Assembly: GCA_900770835.1 (NCBI GenBank)
Contig: CAAGLQ010000225.1
Span: forward strand, 1 to 25,191
DNA length: 25,191 nt
Source of the DNA: an uncultured Parabacteroides sp.
GTDB taxonomy: Bacteria; Bacteroidota; Bacteroidia; Bacteroidales; Tannerellaceae
Reading direction: 5' to 3'
Below the pieces are notes generated by a model, which saw only the letters and a list, made by a program, of their open reading frames with translations, was not told the DNA's origin and did not search any database. A program made the translations under genes and the position numbers. Below are positions 1-8,489 of the stretch, piece by piece. Every line of letters begins with the position of its first letter. The stretch's first letter is position 1.

Positions 1-119
1 ACGGCGTAAGACTGGCCGTCAGGACTGGACGCTTGAAGGGCTTATGGCGTTGGAAACGGGGCTGTTTGTCTTATTGCATGTTCCAGATTCTCATTCCTTT
101 AGGGGTGAGAGAAGTCAAA

Positions 120-1247
120 CTAATCCGAAATAGCCATAGGCATAAGGAGTTGTATAATCTTCTCGTCTTCGCTGCCATCCGTCACTGGGAGTAGTAGGGC
201 AGCACGGGAGGGAGTACTCAGTTCCAATACCACCTCTGGAGTCTCCATGTTGTTCAGCAGCTCAATGAGATAACTCGCTCTGAAGCCAATTGCCAATGTC
301 TCGCCTGCATAGTCTGTGACGATCTCCTCCTTTCCTGCGATAGAGAAATCGATATCCTGTGCGGTCACCTGTATTCTGCCAGGCTCGAATACCAGTTTGA
401 TCAGATTGCTGGACAGGTTGGAGAAGCAGGACATACGGCGAATAACCGACAGGAAAGACCTCCGGTCAAGATGCACTTGGATGTGATTGTCCTTGGGTAT
501 CACGGCTCGGAAGTTCGGGTATATGCCTGTAAGCAGAACAGCGTTTAGCTCATAGCCTTCCATGGTGATCCGTAATTTCTCCTTGTTGAACTCCAATTTG
601 ACGGGCTCGGAAGTATCGCCGAGCAGACCTTTCAACAGCTGACCCGTTTTCCGGGTCATGATGAAGGAGCGTTTCTGTTCGTCTGTCTCGTGCTTTTCGC
701 TAACCAGGATCAGCTTATGCCCGTCAGATGCCACTGTGTTCAAAGTGTCATCCGCCAGTTCGAAATAGATGCCTGTCATCACAGGACGAAACTCATCCGG
801 GCTCGTTGCGAAAATCGTGCTGTTGACCTTATGAAGTAATCGGGAAGCCTCTATCTCCAACGGATAGCCATCCGTAACAATCCCTCTGAGTTCCGGAAAG
901 CGTTCACCCTCTTGACCCACGAATCGGAAAAGCCCGGTCTGATAATTGACGGTCGTCTCCATATTGTTCGGGTTGATGCAAAACTTGACTGTTTGCTCTC
1001 CCAGTCCCTTAAAACCATCCACCAGGATGCGCATATCGATGCAAATCGATCCGCTACCATCTGACTCCTCTAATGGCAACCAAGATTTCAGACGAATTTC
1101 GCCATCTGTGGCAGTAATGTACAGTCTCTCCTCGTCCCACTCCAGTAGGAACGTTGAGAGGATAGGCAGCGTGCTCTTTGATACGATGACGCGTCCCACT
1201 GTTTGAAGGCGCGTGAGCAGCGCCGTACTTGACACTTTGAACTTCAT
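120..1247 (-). CDS. dnaN: DNA polymerase III beta subunit (sliding clamp), divergent copy
   Basis: The 375-aa product has the length and layout of a bacterial sliding clamp, the ring-shaped dimer that holds replicative polymerase on DNA. The start MKFKVSSTALL, a central block FRPVMTGIYFE followed by VASDGHKL, QDIDFS, and the end LLMPM match the DnaN pattern familiar from Bacteroidales. Several normally conserved spots differ from my memory of the family: the protein ends LLMPMAISD where LLMPMMLND is common, and the first domain has drifted. It could be the only DnaN of a distant species or a second, divergent clamp. The frame is intact. It starts with ATG downstream of a TAnnTTTG box and stands alone, facing away from the BREX remnant. 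Family assignment is firm; its status as main or extra clamp is open. Confidence 0.93.
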   Translation of the reverse strand: MKFKVSSTALLTRLQTVGRVIVSKSTLPILSTFLLEWDEERLYITATDGEIRLKSWLPLEESDGSGSICIDMRILVDGFKGLGEQTVKFCINPNNMETTVNYQTGLFRFVGQEGERFPELRGIVTDGYPLEIEASRLLHKVNSTIFATSPDEFRPVMTGIYFELADDTLNTVASDGHKLILVSEKHETDEQKRSFIMTRKTGQLLKGLLGDTSEPVKLEFNKEKLRITMEGYELNAVLLTGIYPNFRAVIPKDNHIQVHLDRRSFLSVIRRMSCFSNLSSNLIKLVFEPGRIQVTAQDIDFSIAGKEEIVTDYAGETLAIGFRASYLIELLNNMETPEVVLELSTPSRAALLLPVTDGSEDEKIIQLLMPMAISD

Positions 1248-1264
1248 AATACAATCATGTTTTC

Positions 1265-1272
1265 ACAAAAAT
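1265..1272 (-). promoter_or_regulatory. Putative -7 promoter box of dnaN
   Basis: Read on the minus strand this is TATTTTTG, a match to the Bacteroides -7 consensus TAnnTTTG, 17 bases upstream of the dnaN ATG. A TTTG lies further upstream but with only 15 bases between the boxes instead of about 19, so the -33 element is weak. Confidence 0.4.
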
Positions 1273-1379
1273 ACAAACCCAGCGAAGGCAAAACCCATAT
1301 TGCCGATAAAACTGCAATCAAAATAACTAATTTTATAGGATGTCAAATACAACCGATCAACCCTCCAAATATTTGTTGG

Positions 1380-1571
1380 CTGCGGTAGCAGGTATGCTTA
1401 AAGGTGGTCATGCCTTAATACAAAACACGCTAAAAGCCTGCAGTAGCAGGTGTTCATACCCTAAAGTACTAATCAAATTACCAAAACCAACTCTGCAGTA
1501 GCAGATATTATGTAAGCTACTTACACTATAACTATCACAATGGTGTAGATCGAATGCCTGCGGTAGCAGGT
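1380..1571. repeat. Four spaced copies of palindrome CTGC(A/G)GTAGCAG
   Basis: Copies begin at 1380, 1438, 1493 and 1558. The core is CTGCGGTAGCAG or CTGCAGTAGCAG; in copies 2 and 4 the arms extend to CCTGC-nnTA-GCAGG, and GT usually follows. Spacing is 58, 55 and 65 bases and the spacers are unrelated apart from AAAGTACT shortly after copies 2 and 4. A degraded fifth copy (TTAGCAG) may lie at 1632-1638. The repeats are too short for a CRISPR array. They could be binding sites for a dimeric protein or small hairpins in a transcript. Confidence 0.75.
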
Positions 1572-2157
1572 ATTATTAAAAGTACTCACATTTCGCATCA
1601 AAAAATTGACACAAAGTGTATACCTTCTATATTAGCAGCCAAACAATCATTGATTTCGCATCAAATCCACAACGCAAAACTGATTATTTTGATTCTATTA
1701 TATTGCAAATATAACTAAAATCTCACTGTCCCCAACAAACACACCCCCCAAATAAGGCTAATACCACACAATCATTAACAAATGCCACAACAGTACCTTC
1801 GGCCACTCACCCAACCATCCCTTATCCGTACATTGGTATATAGTCACTATTGAATCCTTCGAATCTTATAAATTGTTTAAGGAAGTCGTTATTTTGGCCT
1901 CAGTTGACCCTACCTATTCAAATAACCCTATTTTTGTCCGCACCAAGCTGATAATTTTCATTTGATATGAACAAAACGAGAAACCGGCTACAGTTGATCT
2001 TAGCCGAACCGAACATCGCCAATCACCCATTGGCACCAGACACCGCACAGCCGATGTCGAGCCATCTCTTCCTATGCGCCCATAGGCCCGGAGATTCATC
2101 GAGCACAGTTAGAAACAGAGGGGAGGAGCCCTGACACTACAGAGCCTAAGCCCCTAC

Positions 2158-2744
2158 ATGAGCGGTTATGTCTCCGCCACGTTAGCCAAGCCAGAGACTG
2201 ATAACCTAATCCCCCTACTGTTAGCGCCCGATGCCGATACACGGCTTCGGGAAGCGGTCAAGCGCAGCGACCTGCTGCGCTATAACAGCCAGTCCTCGCG
2301 AGAGCGTGTCCTGAAGGAGATACGTCGTCGCTTTCGTCAGATGCCGGTCGCCTTTTGGGAGGATTACCAACGTATGTCCACACCGGATCAGGTCGTAGCC
2401 CTGTTCCTAGTCCTCCTGAAAACCTACCGGTTCCTGTTTGATTTCCAGACCAAGGTGATCCTGCCCCGTTGGGCACGTATGGAGCGTCGTCTGACCTATC
2501 ATGACCTCCGCCTCTGCTACCAGGAGATCGCCAGCCGGGATGAGAAGGTCAACAGCTGGAGTGACAAGACACGATCGAAGCTGTTGAGCTCCACTTGACC
2601 ATCTACCGTCAAGTCGGTCTGCTCGACCGCCAGGGCAACCTCTGCCCGTTACAATGCAGCAACTTCGACTACTACCTGACCCATGGTGAGCCCTGGTTCC
2701 TGGAAGCCTGTCTGTTGCAGCCCTATCAGATTAAGAAACTAAAA
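2158..2744 (+). pseudogene. brxA: BREX protein BrxA (DUF1819), frameshifted
   Basis: The first 146 codons encode a BrxA-like protein, the small DNA-binding component found at the head of BREX operons. Visible traits are the opening with ETDNLIPLLL, a basic helical middle (RVLKEIRRRF) and WSDKTRSKL near the break. The frame hits TGA at 2596-2598, but the family pattern continues at once in another frame from about 2586 as TIYRQVGLLDRQG and ends in WFLEACLLQPYQIKKLK. One small indel near 2580-2590 therefore splits the gene. The original stop seems lost: the second frame runs on to 2792 through the old brxB start, which would fit a small deletion at the brxA/brxB junction (around 2744). Inactive unless the two pieces work separately, which is unlikely. 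Confidence 0.8.
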
Positions 2745-3090
2745 ACCAACACCCTCTATGACCCTATAAGAATTAGAACAGCGACTGAATGATCCCAACT
2801 TCCTCAATCCGGAGAATGGCGATCTATTTTATAATGTCTTTATCTACCAGTACCCCGCCGATCAGGAGTACGCCATCCGGGAGCAGATACAGCTATTCCG
2901 GGAGAACCTGCGTAGTCGTGCCACCCAGGTAGAGCCTGTCATGATCAACCTCTATGAGCAATACATGGCCTATCTGGACCAGCGTCGGTTTCTGAAGCAT
3001 CCCAGTATGCTACGCTACCTGATGGAGCGGGAGGAAAGCAACCCCAAGGAGGCCGCCACGATCCACCAGATCGTGCAGCGCAATGCCTAG
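2745..3090 (+). pseudogene. brxB: BREX protein BrxB (DUF1788), N-terminal fragment
   Basis: From about 2770 one frame gives a BrxB-like start: LEQRLNDPNFLNPENGDLFY, then VFIYQYPADQEYAIREQI, INLYEQYMAYLDQ and MLRYLMEREE. BrxB is a small conserved BREX component always found after BrxA, and the order here agrees. The front is damaged: no start codon is left, and the first residues (TNTLYDPI) lie in the neighbouring frame up to 2769, so an indel sits near 2769. The fragment stops at TAG 3088-3090, around residue 110, about half the usual length. What follows belongs to another BREX gene, so the rest of brxB was deleted. Confidence 0.72.
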
Positions 3091-3234
3091 TCGAAGGAGT
3101 TCATCAAGGACTGTGAGAAATACATCTTCAGGCTACAGGCCGTCGCCGAGGACTTAGACCGCACCCGTTTCGACCTCGATGACGGATTCGTGCACAACTA
3201 CGCAAAATACAGCGACGTAGTCGCCAAGGTATAA
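3091..3234 (+). pseudogene. pglX: C-terminal remnant of BREX methyltransferase PglX
   Basis: After the TAG at 3088 the same frame stays open for 47 codons, giving KDCEKY, then LQAVAEDLDRTRFDLDDGF and VHNYAKYSDVVAKV before TAA. The pattern 'LQ.VA...DLDDGV.VNYAK...V.AKI' is what I know as the extreme C-terminus of BREX PglX adenine methyltransferases. In a type 1 operon PglX sits directly before PglZ, as here. A deletion from inside brxB to near the end of pglX, removing brxC (about 3.5 kb) and most of pglX (about 3.5 kb), explains the arrangement. No methyltransferase motif remains. Confidence 0.65.
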
Positions 3235-3253
3235 TCCCCCAATTATCACAACT

Positions 3254-5788
3254 ATGGTAAAAGAAAGAATCGAACAATATTTTGAGCGCAGCCCACAGCT
3301 GCATGTCCTGTTTATCTTCGACCGGTTAGACACCATCGCCAGCGAGCTGAGCGATGTCACCTGGCCCGACAATTACGTTTACAAGGTCTTCAATGGCACC
3401 TGGTTCAGCACCATGTACCACATCGAATACACTTGGAAAGACAAAAACGTAGTCCTCCTGTTCCCCCAAGAGATGTACCCCGGCAATGAGGAAAAGATGT
3501 TGAATTTCCCCTTGTTGGATCTCTTTTGCGCCAATGCGGAATATAAGGAAGACGATTATGCCAACTATCTCCAGCAGCACCGCTTACCCCGGATATTCGC
3601 ACCCTATGTCAAGCGACACGTCGGGGAGATGCAAACCAGCAAAATGCAGAGTCTGTTAGCCGACTACCAAACCCCAGACAGTTTTAGCGAGGATGTCTGC
3701 AACCGAGCCTTCCTGACCGCCTATTTGGGCGATCGTCAGCTCTTAGACTGGGATGGCATCATCGTTCGGATGCTGATCCTTGATCTGCCGAGCGAAGAGA
3801 AGAAGCGCAATGACTATTATTACAAGATGCAGCATAACAGCGACGCCTGCCAAGCCCTGCAGAGTAAGCTAACCAGCCTATTCGGTATAGGTTATGAGCC
3901 CAATCAACCCCACCGAATGCGTAAGATCGCCGAGAGCCTGAAGTACAACACCCTGACCCAGCTCTTCGACAGCGCACCCCATGACACCTATAAGACCTAT
4001 AAGATTATCGAGGCCATGCAGATCGAGCAAATCAACAAGCTGTATGAGCATGCGATCAACTCCCCGTTGTCTGAGAAGTTTATGAAGACCATCGCCTATT
4101 TAGGCGAGCGCATCAAGGAAGAGATCTTGATCGAGATCTATGGCATCAAGGCCTGCTACTATTACATGACAGAGCCCTTATGCTGGCCCATTCTCAAGGA
4201 GTTGGTAAGCAACACGCTCATAGCCGATCCCGATGCCGTCCTTTAGCGCACCCGTGAGCTCACGTTGAAGTTCCCAACGGATAGCCCGGTGCAGCCCGTC
4301 ATACAGTTCCTAAGCCAAGCCGCACAGTTCTACACCACTCTGCGCAGCCTCGGCTCATTGCGACTGAGCACACCCGATGCCTATATACAGCGATACACCA
4401 CGCTCTATTATACATTGGATACCGCATATCGGAAAACCCTGGAAGCCTATCACCAGCTGCTCACCATCGAAATCCCCATCATTCAGGAGATCGAGGAGAG
4501 CAAGATCGCTTTGGATAAGGACTATGCCAATATCGCCAACCAGATCAACCTGGAGTGGTTGACCTGTGTGGATGAGAAGGGTGGGGGACTGCTACCCGTT
4601 GACCTACCCAAACAAGACCAGTTTTACGCCACCCACCTCGCAGGTAAGACCAAGGAGGTAGTGATCGTCTGCGATGCCCTGCGTTATGAGGTCGCCGTTG
4701 AGCTCATACAAGCCCTGATGAAAGAAAATGTCAACCCTACTGTTTCCACGATGTTGGCCAACCTACCCACCGAGACCAAATATTGCAAGACAGCGCTGTT
4801 CCCGCATAGCACCCTTGGGCTCAGTGGCAATGACATGGTCGTGGATGGCAAGGTGCTCTCCACCACCGAGCAACGCACCGCCCACCTGGACCAATACCGC
4901 CCAGGCGCGCGCTGTATCGATTATGTAGAGCTGATGAACATGGGAAGCCAGGCCCAACGAGAGCTATTCAAACGCCCCTTGGTCTATATCTTCTACAACG
5001 CCATCGATGAAGCCAGCCATAGCCAGAGCCCCTTCGAGGTCATCCGAGCCTGTCGAGCCGCCATTGAGCAGCTCACCCTGCTCATCCTTCGTTTGCACTC
5101 CAGCTGGTATGTCTCGCATGTATATCTGACAGCCGACCACGGCTTCATCTACAACGACATGCAGTTCGAGGAGAAAGACAAGCACTCCGTAACCGAGAGC
5201 ACGATCGAGCTGAAGACCCGTTATTACTTAACCTATCAGGGAGCCAAAGTCGAGGGAATCAGCAAGTACCCCTTGAAGCACGTCAGCGCCATGAAGAGTG
5301 ATAAACCCCTGTATGTCGCCGTCCCCACAGGCACAAACCGATTCGCCGCACCGGGAGGGTATAACTTCGCCCACGGAGGAGCCACCCTGCAGGAGTTGCT
5401 CATTCCCGTGATCCACACCACCCCCATTCGGGAGGGCAAGATCAACAAGGTTGGTGTAGTCATATTGAACTCCTCCTTAGAGATGGTCAGCAGCCTGTTG
5501 AAGTTCAAATTGGTGCAGCGAGAGGCCATCTCCACCTCGTTGAAGCAGCGTGTCATCCTCTGTGGAATCTACGAAGGCGACACCTTAGTCTCCAATACCA
5601 TGGAGATCACCCTGGACAGTACGGATTACTCCGTAGGATTCACCCGTTTTTACGAGGTCGCCTTAAACCTGAACAAACCCGTCAGAGGTCACCTATTGAC
5701 CCTGCGTGTATGGGATAAAGAGGATGAGTTGAATCCACTCAACGTCGAGTCAGTGCGTAACAATACCCTCATCGATAGGGACTTCTAA
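3254..5788 (+). pseudogene. pglZ: BREX alkaline-phosphatase-like protein PglZ, interrupted by one TAG
   Basis: The reading frame covers 844 codons plus the stop, the usual size of type 1 BREX PglZ. The N-terminal part has LFIFDRLDTIASEL and an early FNGTWFSTMYHIEY block; the C-terminal part has the PglZ phosphatase-fold motifs VVIVCDALRYEVAVELI and YLTADHGFIYND, whose Asp and His residues should bind metal. Both halves are in the same frame and are broken only by TAG at 4244-4246, between PDAVL and RTRELTLKF, in the linker before the phosphatase domain. The downstream half has only a TTG at 4265 as possible start. With the other BREX genes ruined, decay is the simple reading; suppression or a sequencing error are alternatives. 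brxL, normally next, is absent. Confidence 0.85.
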
Positions 5789-5860
5789 AAAAGCAGACAG
5801 TACCTTAAAGCAGAAAGACAAGAGAATAGAAATAGACTTCTTTGAGGACTTAGAATCAGT

Positions 5861-5903
5861 AAATTCTTCTAAAACCCTGGTTTATCAGAGTTTAGAAGAA
5901 TTT
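5861..5903. terminator. Hairpin between converging pglZ and dynamin operon
   Basis: AAATTCTTCTAAA (5861-5873) pairs perfectly with TTTAGAAGAATTT (5891-5903): a 13-bp stem with a 17-base loop. It lies between two convergent units and would form in either transcript, so a bidirectional terminator is likely. The right arm ends in three T, and no longer T run follows. Confidence 0.55.
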
Positions 5904-5929
5904 GCTGGCCCTATTGTGTTTACCCTTGT

Positions 5930-6241
5930 TTAGTGAAATTGACGGTTATTCTTTTGAAAAGACAATTGTTTAATTCTCTTTTCAATATCCATGATATACT
6001 GATCAACAGCCTCAACCTTACCGCAGCAGGAGGATAATTTCTCGTACGTGAATTTAAATTTCGCTAACTCTATCCTTAATTTAGCCATTTCGGCTACTAT
6101 GGCACCTGCTTTCTCACGTCTTGCTTCAGACTCTGTAAGGAGAAGAAGGCGAGCTTCAGCACGGAATTTTTCCAAGAGTTCTTGCTGAACCTTATCTTTA
6201 TAATAGGCTACTGCTATATCAACGATGTTATTTAGCTCCAT
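5930..6241 (-). CDS. Small coiled-coil protein, last gene of the dynamin operon
   Basis: A 103-aa protein, not recognised. It is almost entirely helical and charged, with heptad-like stretches (QQELLEKFRAEARLLLL and MAKLRIELAKFKFTYEKL), a CC pair near residue 71 and a basic tail. No signal peptide or transmembrane segment is visible. Its start overlaps the previous gene by 14 bases, so the two are translationally coupled and their products probably pair. As the last gene of the operon encoding three dynamin-like GTPases, it may be an assembly or adaptor subunit; this is inference from position only. Confidence 0.8.
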   Translation of the reverse strand: MELNNIVDIAVAYYKDKVQQELLEKFRAEARLLLLTESEARREKAGAIVAEMAKLRIELAKFKFTYEKLSSCCGKVEAVDQYIMDIEKRIKQLSFQKNNRQFH

Positions 6242-6647
6242 TTTCTACTTTCCCCATTTGATTTACCATTTCGGAAATGATCCTGCAAAAATCATCACCA
6301 GAAATATTGCCATTGCTATGAGTGTAGAAGTCTAACATCATAGTTCGAACAACGTTCATTTTTTCCACAACAGAATTGGTATCGGCTTTCTTTTTCTCTA
6401 CGTAAGCCTGAGCTTCCGCTAACAGCATTTTCCGATCTTCCTCCATTTTGGCTAAACATGCCTCTGAGACCACCTTCATTTTTTCGATCTCAATAATATT
6501 TCCAGCCAATGTCAAGATCTGTTCCATGTTGTCCGCAGCGACATCCAGTATTTTATCTGTTCTATCTTGCTTGATTGCAGCAGGATTATTCTGGTTTTTA
6601 ATAGCCGGCTCTCTTCTTCTCGATTCAATTAATTCAAATCCTTCCAT
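6228..6647 (-). CDS. Small coiled-coil protein of the dynamin operon
   Basis: A 139-aa protein, not recognised. The first 30 residues are polar and probably disordered; from there to about residue 105 it is a long helix with repeated Met/Ala/Glu/Lys (KMEEDRKMLLAEAQAYVEKK), ending in a short helical segment (DDFCRIISEMVNQMGKV). No membrane segment. It follows the third GTPase gene after 42 bases, and an imperfect stem with ACCGC/GCGGT arms (6660-6688) sits in that gap, which might set the ratio of small protein to GTPase. It overlaps the last gene by 14 bases. Probably a coiled-coil partner of its neighbour or of the GTPases; no function can be read from sequence. Confidence 0.82.
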   Translation of the reverse strand: MEGFELIESRRREPAIKNQNNPAAIKQDRTDKILDVAADNMEQILTLAGNIIEIEKMKVVSEACLAKMEEDRKMLLAEAQAYVEKKKADTNSVVEKMNVVRTMMLDFYTHSNGNISGDDFCRIISEMVNQMGKVENGAK

Positions 6648-6689
6648 AATTTAACTATTACCGCTATTGTACGGGTATAGAATGCGGTT

Positions 6690-8489
6690 TTACTCTATAC
6701 CTATTTGTTTACCAATTTCTTTCGCATATTCATATTGTTCATAGCACTTATCCAAATCAGTTGGTCTTTCTTTATCAAATGCTTCTCTATATGAATTTGC
6801 AATTTGTTTTATTGCTGTTATATTCTCCTCGCGCAGTTTGTGTAAATCCTCTATGACAATTCCAATTGTCTCCTCCTTCCACTTATCAAGACCCTCTTTG
6901 ATTTTGTCTTTCATTTTACCCTTCCATGTCGAGAAATCATATATCAAAAATAATATTTCTGTCAACACAGCAACTGCGGCACCAACAGCCTTCATAGAAG
7001 TCGCTCCTATCTTCGCCATAAAGTGCTTTAATCCATTATGTGTAGCCCTTGTGAAAGTGTGTCCAAAGAGATCTCCTGCTTTTTTCAGCAGATGCGATGC
7101 AGCATTCGCTATTCCTGCATTGGCTCCGCCCATTCCACCAAACGCCATGAAGTAACTTTCTAATGACTTTTTACCAGCCTCTTTAAGCAAGCCTGACATA
7201 ACAGACGAAACGGCCACATCCATATTTGTATCTAATATAATAGTAAGATCATTATCTAATCGTACGAGTTCTTTCTGTAGATAGTCATCGATCTTTCTGT
7301 TAAGATCATTAAACTCTACATCAATATAGTTTTCAATCTCATTCGTTTCAGTCTTAATACTATGCGGAAGGTCATGGTAATTAATAAAGTTAACCATTTC
7401 TTCCTTATCGATAATATCAGATGCTTCGATCTTATCACACAAAGATGAATGAACATTCGTAACAACAGCTTCAAATTTCTTCGTTAGATTTTTCTCTATT
7501 CTATCGAAGGTTGGAATCAATAGTTCAGGAATGGCCTTCTCAATTCTATTTGCGCATTCATATACGGTTTTCTGCACTCTTTCGAATTGATCGCCATCGA
7601 TTTTGGCCTCAAGGTATCGCGCTTCAAATACCCTCAAACTCTTGCTGTATAAGTCGCAAACGTAGTTATTGAATACTGATTCTAATAACTTGGTCCTCGC
7701 TGGTGAAACAATTTCTTTGGACACTGAATTCCATAACTGTTCACTATTTGGCAGAGGATGCTCCGTGTCAGACTCACTAATAATATTATTAATGATATAT
7801 ACCTCCGGATGCACTGTTAGAATGTCAGAAACAATCTTTAAAATTCCCCTGATCTTTGTGTTAGTCGAGTTTATTCCATTAGGACATCTATTGACTACCA
7901 AAAATATTTTTACATCATCTCGGACTAAAGAGCGTAAAAAACGAAGAAAATGATAATCTTCATCCTGAATACCTATTTTGAAATTTACCGTATAGACGAT
8001 TAAGTCACTATTGGGTAGGAAATCCTTCAACACCTCTTCATGCTTCGAGATAATTGAGCCATAACCTGGGGTATCGAAGACTCTCAGATTATTCAGATTC
8101 GGCTTGTTTATGCAACTGATAACCTTTAATCTGGCCAAGTCATCATCGGGATGTTCAGCTAAATCATCAAATAATTCCTTGCTAATTTTCTCTATCGTTG
8201 CATCTTTATTTATAGCATAGTAGCCATTATCAGAAATGTCATTTTTCAATTCAATTTCTGTTATTGCCGCTGTTGATGGACAGGCTTTCATAGGTAGAAT
8301 ATGAGCCTGTAAAAGACCATTGATGATAGAGGATTTCCCGCTACTGGTTTCACCTAACAAAACCGTGTAGAAATCGTGATTGATGATTCTTTCATACAAG
8401 AACTTACTCAAAGTTATTATTTCTGGCTTCTCAGTCATTGAAACCAGTTTGTCTAACTTCTTTAGTTTGTCAATCGGGGTTTCAAACAT
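6690..8489 (-). CDS. Dynamin-like GTPase (third of three)
   Basis: A 599-aa large GTPase. P-loop G1 GETSSGKSS (residues 46-54), G2-like PST (71-73), G3 DTPGYG (139-144), and a G4 position occupied by NRCP (200-203) instead of the usual N/TKxD. The rest is helical, with a glycine/alanine-rich hydrophobic zone near residues 445-525 containing GGMGGANAGIANA and a segment like VGAAVAVLTEILFLIYDF. Such a region in bacterial dynamins is the tip that inserts into membranes. Dynamins bind lipid bilayers, oligomerise and use GTP to bend, fuse or seal them. The start overlaps the previous GTPase gene by 8 bases. It is AT-rich compared with the flanks of the operon. GTPase family is firm; role in phage defence is inferred. 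Confidence 0.93.
   Translation of the reverse strand: MFETPIDKLKKLDKLVSMTEKPEIITLSKFLYERIINHDFYTVLLGETSSGKSSIINGLLQAHILPMKACPSTAAITEIELKNDISDNGYYAINKDATIEKISKELFDDLAEHPDDDLARLKVISCINKPNLNNLRVFDTPGYGSIISKHEEVLKDFLPNSDLIVYTVNFKIGIQDEDYHFLRFLRSLVRDDVKIFLVVNRCPNGINSTNTKIRGILKIVSDILTVHPEVYIINNIISESDTEHPLPNSEQLWNSVSKEIVSPARTKLLESVFNNYVCDLYSKSLRVFEARYLEAKIDGDQFERVQKTVYECANRIEKAIPELLIPTFDRIEKNLTKKFEAVVTNVHSSLCDKIEASDIIDKEEMVNFINYHDLPHSIKTETNEIENYIDVEFNDLNRKIDDYLQKELVRLDNDLTIILDTNMDVAVSSVMSGLLKEAGKKSLESYFMAFGGMGGANAGIANAASHLLKKAGDLFGHTFTRATHNGLKHFMAKIGATSMKAVGAAVAVLTEILFLIYDFSTWKGKMKDKIKEGLDKWKEETIGIVIEDLHKLREENITAIKQIANSYREAFDKERPTDLDKCYEQYEYAKEIGKQIGIE

Larger units (their letters stand above)
1248..2157. 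other. Gene-free stretch between dnaN and the BREX remnant
   Basis: About 900 bases without a convincing gene. It holds a palindrome array (1380-1571) and a 13-base direct repeat ATTTCGCATCAAA at 1590-1602 and 1653-1665. A plus-strand TATTTTTG box at 1929-1936 has a TTG 22 bases before it and could be the old BREX promoter. Just downstream of that box, an ATG at 1967 opens a 55-codon frame ending at 2134. Its first residues (MNKTRNRLQLILAEP) look protein-like, but the rest does not, and nothing was recognised. No DnaA boxes or tRNA were seen. Confidence 0.6.

Noticed and set aside
90..109. Terminator hairpin downstream of dnaN
   Set aside because: The stem pairs well only as plus-strand RNA; on the minus strand it has mismatches and no T run.
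1..133. Open plus-strand frame from base 2 to TAG near 131-133, possible tail of a gene entering from the left
   Set aside because: Only 43 codons, overlaps the dnaN end, and gives no recognisable protein; cannot be told from chance.
1380..1571. CRISPR array
   Set aside because: Repeats are only about 14 bases, imperfect, with uneven spacing and no cas genes.
1967..2134. 55-codon frame beginning MNKTRNRLQL after a TATTTTTG box
   Set aside because: Good promoter position but most of the translation looks non-coding and no family is known; kept only as a note in the gap entry.
5784..5933. Open plus-strand frame after pglZ (IEIDFFEDLESVNSSK), possible brxL trace
   Set aside because: No start codon, no likeness to BrxL, and it crosses the perfect hairpin that is better read as a terminator.
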